Of a stretch of DNA of 64,000 bases, positions 61,864 through 64,000 are shown one piece after another. Numbering within the stretch: the first letter of the stretch is position 1; every line of letters starts with the position of its first letter. Source of the DNA: an uncultured Collinsella sp. (GTDB lineage: Bacteria; Actinomycetota; Coriobacteriia; Coriobacteriales; Coriobacteriaceae); contig CAKUHA010000001.1 of the NCBI GenBank assembly GCA_934655755.1, forward strand, positions 348,969 through 412,968, read 5' to 3'. The notes below the pieces were generated by a model. The model did not search any database, had not been told where the DNA came from, and was given only the letters and a program-made list of their open reading frames with translations. The translations under genes and the position numbers were made by a program.

Positions 61864-62969
61864 TTCGCCGTCAACTCATCAATTTCCAAAATCGCAGTGT
61901 CGATGTCCGCGTCGGATTGGGCGCGTTCGAGGAGCTGTCGCGCATGTTTGCCTCGGCGGTGGGTAAGCCCAAGCGCGCGATGGTGGTTTGGAGTGACGCT
62001 ACATCCGAGCGTTTTGGCGAGGTCGTCGAGCATGCGCTGGTCGATGCCGGTTTTGCCGTGTCTCAGCTCATCCTCGAGGTTTCGCCAGCCGGCGCGACGC
62101 TGGCCGATGCCGACGCCGTCTTTGGCGCTCTGTCGTCCAACGGCATTACCTGCGACGACCTTGTTGTCGCCGTCGGTGACGCGGCGACGTGCTCGGTTGT
62201 TTGCTGGTGTGCCAACCAGTGGTGTGGCCGCACCGAGTGCGCTCTGCTGCCGACGACGTTCGATGCCATGCTCACGGTCGCGACGACGATGGAGCCGCTC
62301 GTGGCATCCGCGGCGAATGCGCTTCCCGCCATCGCGTTCCGCCCCGAGCCGGGCTTGGTCGTGTGTGACCTCGATCTTGTGCGCGAGGCCGACCCCGAGG
62401 AACTCAAGCGCGGATATACCGTGCTCGTGGGCACCATGCTTTCGAGCAGTAAATCTCGCTGGAACCAGTTCACCGAGACCGTTCCCGAAATCCTCGCGGG
62501 CGAGGAGGTCGCGCTCGTCAATGCCGTGCAGTGGTCCCAGACCGCGCGCAAAGACGTGCTGATGGCCACGAACCCGAGCGCCCGCCATGCGCTCGATTTT
62601 GGCAAGACGGGGGAGCGCGCCCTGCGCGCCTGCCTAGGGGAAGCTGCGGCGCAGGTTCCCACCTACCAGCTGCTGTCCGAGGGTATGCGCTTTGAGGCGC
62701 GCCTTGCGCACGATGCCTGCGATTTCGATATCGATTACGTCTTTGAGGTCGACGATTGCCTGGAGGACTTTGGTATCGAGGAGCTCGCCTTTGATCTGGA
62801 GCCCGCCGCCTTTATTGCGGAGTTCCGAAAGCAGCAATTTGCGCGCTCGAACCGCAGCATGTTGCCGCTGCCGGCGGCGCTTGGCGCCATTCGCCTGACG
62901 AACGTCGAGGACGAGGTTCTCGAGCGTCATGCCCAAGCCTACTTGGCTTCTCGCAAGGAACTTCTCTAA
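61860..62969 (+). CDS. AroB-like (dehydroquinate synthase fold) protein lacking catalytic residues
   Basis: 369 residues that align with 3-dehydroquinate synthase over their length: PTT (131-133), GLVVCDLDLVREADPEELKRG, and HALDFGKTGERAL (243-255) for the family's NLGHTFGHAIE. However, the positions matching the zinc ligands Glu194, His264 and His287 of E. coli AroB read Val188, Lys249 and Thr268. The NAD loop GGGVVGD reads VAVGD, and the GGKT lysine segment is replaced by TTMEPLVAS. The fold is probably kept but DHQ synthase activity is unlikely. It is coupled to aroK. Confidence 0.85.
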   Translation: MIRRQLINFQNRSVDVRVGLGAFEELSRMFASAVGKPKRAMVVWSDATSERFGEVVEHALVDAGFAVSQLILEVSPAGATLADADAVFGALSSNGITCDDLVVAVGDAATCSVVCWCANQWCGRTECALLPTTFDAMLTVATTMEPLVASAANALPAIAFRPEPGLVVCDLDLVREADPEELKRGYTVLVGTMLSSSKSRWNQFTETVPEILAGEEVALVNAVQWSQTARKDVLMATNPSARHALDFGKTGERALRACLGEAAAQVPTYQLLSEGMRFEARLAHDACDFDIDYVFEVDDCLEDFGIEELAFDLEPAAFIAEFRKQQFARSNRSMLPLPAALGAIRLTNVEDEVLERHAQAYLASRKELL

Positions 62970-62975
62970 GTTTTA

Positions 62976-63004
62976 TTGACATCCATCGTCTTTCGTATCA
63001 TGTT
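62976..63004 (+). promoter_or_regulatory. possible promoter of the M24 peptidase gene
   Basis: A perfect -35 TTGACA (62976-62981). The -10 is either TATCAT (62996, 14-bp spacer) or CATGTT (62999, 17-bp spacer), neither ideal. Confidence 0.4.
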
Positions 63005-63006
63005 GG

Positions 63007-63069
63007 GGGACGGGTTTCCAATCGGTTACGGATCGCGTGCGATTCCGTCGCTCGGTTGAGGCCCGTCCC
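63007..63069 (+). promoter_or_regulatory. structured 5' leader hairpin of the peptidase gene
   Basis: GGGACGGG (63007-63014) pairs with CCCGTCCC (63062-63069). CAATCG pairs with CGGTTG and a terminal ACGGATCG/CGATTCCGT hairpin closes the structure. No long T-tract follows. It could be a leader element or the terminator of the aroK operon. Confidence 0.5.
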
Positions 63070-63101
63070 GTCTTTATTGAGACAACAAGAAAGGAATCTG
63101 C

Positions 63102-64000
63102 ATGTCTGAGTTTGCTGCCGGTCCTGCCGGTCGTATCGAGCGTGTCCGTGCCCTGATGGTTGAGCGCGGCTACGACGCTATCGTGGTGCGCGATGAGGCC
63201 AACCTTCGTTGGCTTACGGGCGTGAAGGGCGTTTTCGACTACACCTTCGAGTTCCCGCACGCTGCGTTTATTACGGCCGACCAGTGCCTGTTCCATACCG
63301 ACTCGCGCTACCTCAACAGCTTTGAGGAGAACACGCCCGCCGGCAGCCCCTGGGTCTACGACATGGACGAAGGCACCATTCCCGGCTGGGTCGCCGGCAA
63401 GATCGCGGCCAACAAGTGCCGCGTCTGCGCCGTCGAGGACGACATGCAGATCAATTTCTACCAGGGCATTCAGCGTGGCCTGGAGGACCGCTCCGTCGCC
63501 TGCATGCTGCCGCTGATGCACGACGACATCCGCAAGATGCGCGCCATCAAGGACGCCGAGGAGATCGAGCTCATGCGCCACGCGCAGTCGATCACCGATG
63601 CCGCCTTCCAGCACATGCTCGGCTTTATTAAGCCCGGTATGACCGAGAAGCAGGTCCGCAACGAGCTCGAGAACTTTATGTTCGCCAACGGCGCCGACAG
63701 CCTGGCCTTTGGTTCCATCGTGGCGAGCGGCCCCAACACCGCCAACCCGCATGCCGTGCCGAGCGACCGTGTCATCGAGAAGGGCGACTTCGTCCTCATG
63801 GATTACGGCGCGGGTTACTGCGACTATCGCTCCGATATGACGCGTACCGTCGTGATGGGCGAGCCCACGCAGGAGCAGCTCGACCTGTACGCGCTCGTGC
63901 GCCGTACGCACGAGGAGTGCGTTGCCGCCATCCATCCGGGCGTCGAGGGCAACGACATTTTCAAGCTTTCCAAGAAGATCATCGGCGATGCCGGCTATGG
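63102..64000 (+). CDS. M24 family (Xaa-Pro) aminopeptidase, 3' truncated by window end
   Basis: Starts at ATG 63102 behind AAGAAAGGAA and runs off the window after 299 codons. The N-terminal creatinase-like domain (RIERVRALMVERGYDAIVVRDEANLRWLTG) is followed by the pita-bread metallopeptidase domain. GADSLAFGSIVASGPNTANPHAVPS and DFVLMDYGAGYCDYRSDMTRTVVMG contain the first two metal aspartates (Asp in LMDYGA and in RSDMTRT). It removes N-terminal residues preceding proline. The C-terminal metal ligands lie outside the window. Confidence 0.93.
   Translation, partial: MSEFAAGPAGRIERVRALMVERGYDAIVVRDEANLRWLTGVKGVFDYTFEFPHAAFITADQCLFHTDSRYLNSFEENTPAGSPWVYDMDEGTIPGWVAGKIAANKCRVCAVEDDMQINFYQGIQRGLEDRSVACMLPLMHDDIRKMRAIKDAEEIELMRHAQSITDAAFQHMLGFIKPGMTEKQVRNELENFMFANGADSLAFGSIVASGPNTANPHAVPSDRVIEKGDFVLMDYGAGYCDYRSDMTRTVVMGEPTQEQLDLYALVRRTHEECVAAIHPGVEGNDIFKLSKKIIGDAGY

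Noticed and set aside
1..64000. CRISPR array, prophage or insertion sequence.
   Set aside because: No regularly spaced direct repeats, no integrase or transposase motifs and no phage structural genes were seen on either strand.

Overview
The window is a gene-dense, GC-rich bacterial chromosome segment made almost entirely of core housekeeping genes. The gene content, strong G/C bias at third codon positions, frequent GTG starts and gene order suggest a Coriobacteriia actinobacterium of the Collinsella type. That assignment is inferred from protein recognition, not from a database search. I see no prophage, insertion sequence, CRISPR array, rRNA operon or replication origin.

Layout. 1-1.1 kb: the 3' end of a Cys/Met-metabolism PLP-fold gene that seems to lack its catalytic lysine, overlapping a convergent ModE-like regulator. 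1.3-2.8 kb: guaB of the Tritrichomonas type. 2.8-3.16 kb: an intergenic region packed with inverted repeats, ending in a 119-nt hairpin in front of leuS (3.2-5.7 kb). 5.8-6.4 kb: a lipoprotein gene. 6.7-18.3 kb: a translation and replication cluster, rimP-nusA-infB-rbfA-nrnA-truB-ribF-dnaG then rpoD, with a short attenuator-like leader. 18.5-18.7 kb: two identical tRNA-Asn genes. 18.9-24.2 kb: asp23-like, fakA, recG, rsmD, coaD. 24.3-33.8 kb: a coiled-coil protein, DUF177, rpmF, plsX, acpP, rnc, smc, ftsY, ffh. 33.9-39.2 kb: a DUF134/NifX-like fusion, thyA-folA, a SpoU methyltransferase, a MATE exporter and cobO. 39.3-43 kb: ftsH, a DUF523 gene and an iron-type alcohol dehydrogenase. 43.0-46.2 kb: an isoleucine T-box riboswitch and ileS. 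46.4-52.6 kb: lspA, an RluA-type pseudouridine synthase, a membrane glycosyltransferase, a small prepilin peptidase, a dNTPase and rarA. 52.7-55.9 kb: a DUF948-like protein, a degenerate anti-sigma-like protein, a SigB/F-type sigma factor and an AI-2E family transporter. 56.3-64 kb: alaS, ruvX, mltG, yqeG-like, aroK, an AroB-like pseudoenzyme, and the start of a M24 aminopeptidase.

Many genes overlap by 4-8 nt (ATGA, TAATG and similar junctions), so long co-transcribed and translationally coupled blocks are likely. Terminators are mostly clear hairpins with T-tracts. Several gene-end hairpins carry a shared GGGAC/GTCCC motif and may belong to one dispersed family.

The observations most worth checking are the AroB-like protein with all zinc ligands replaced, the eukaryotic-parasite-type IMP dehydrogenase, the giant hairpin before leuS, the twin TGRCATATGTCA operators in front of the DUF134/NifX fusion, the degenerate RsbW-like partner next to a sigma factor, and the Cys/His tail on NusA. 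I did not find a clearly new multi-gene system.
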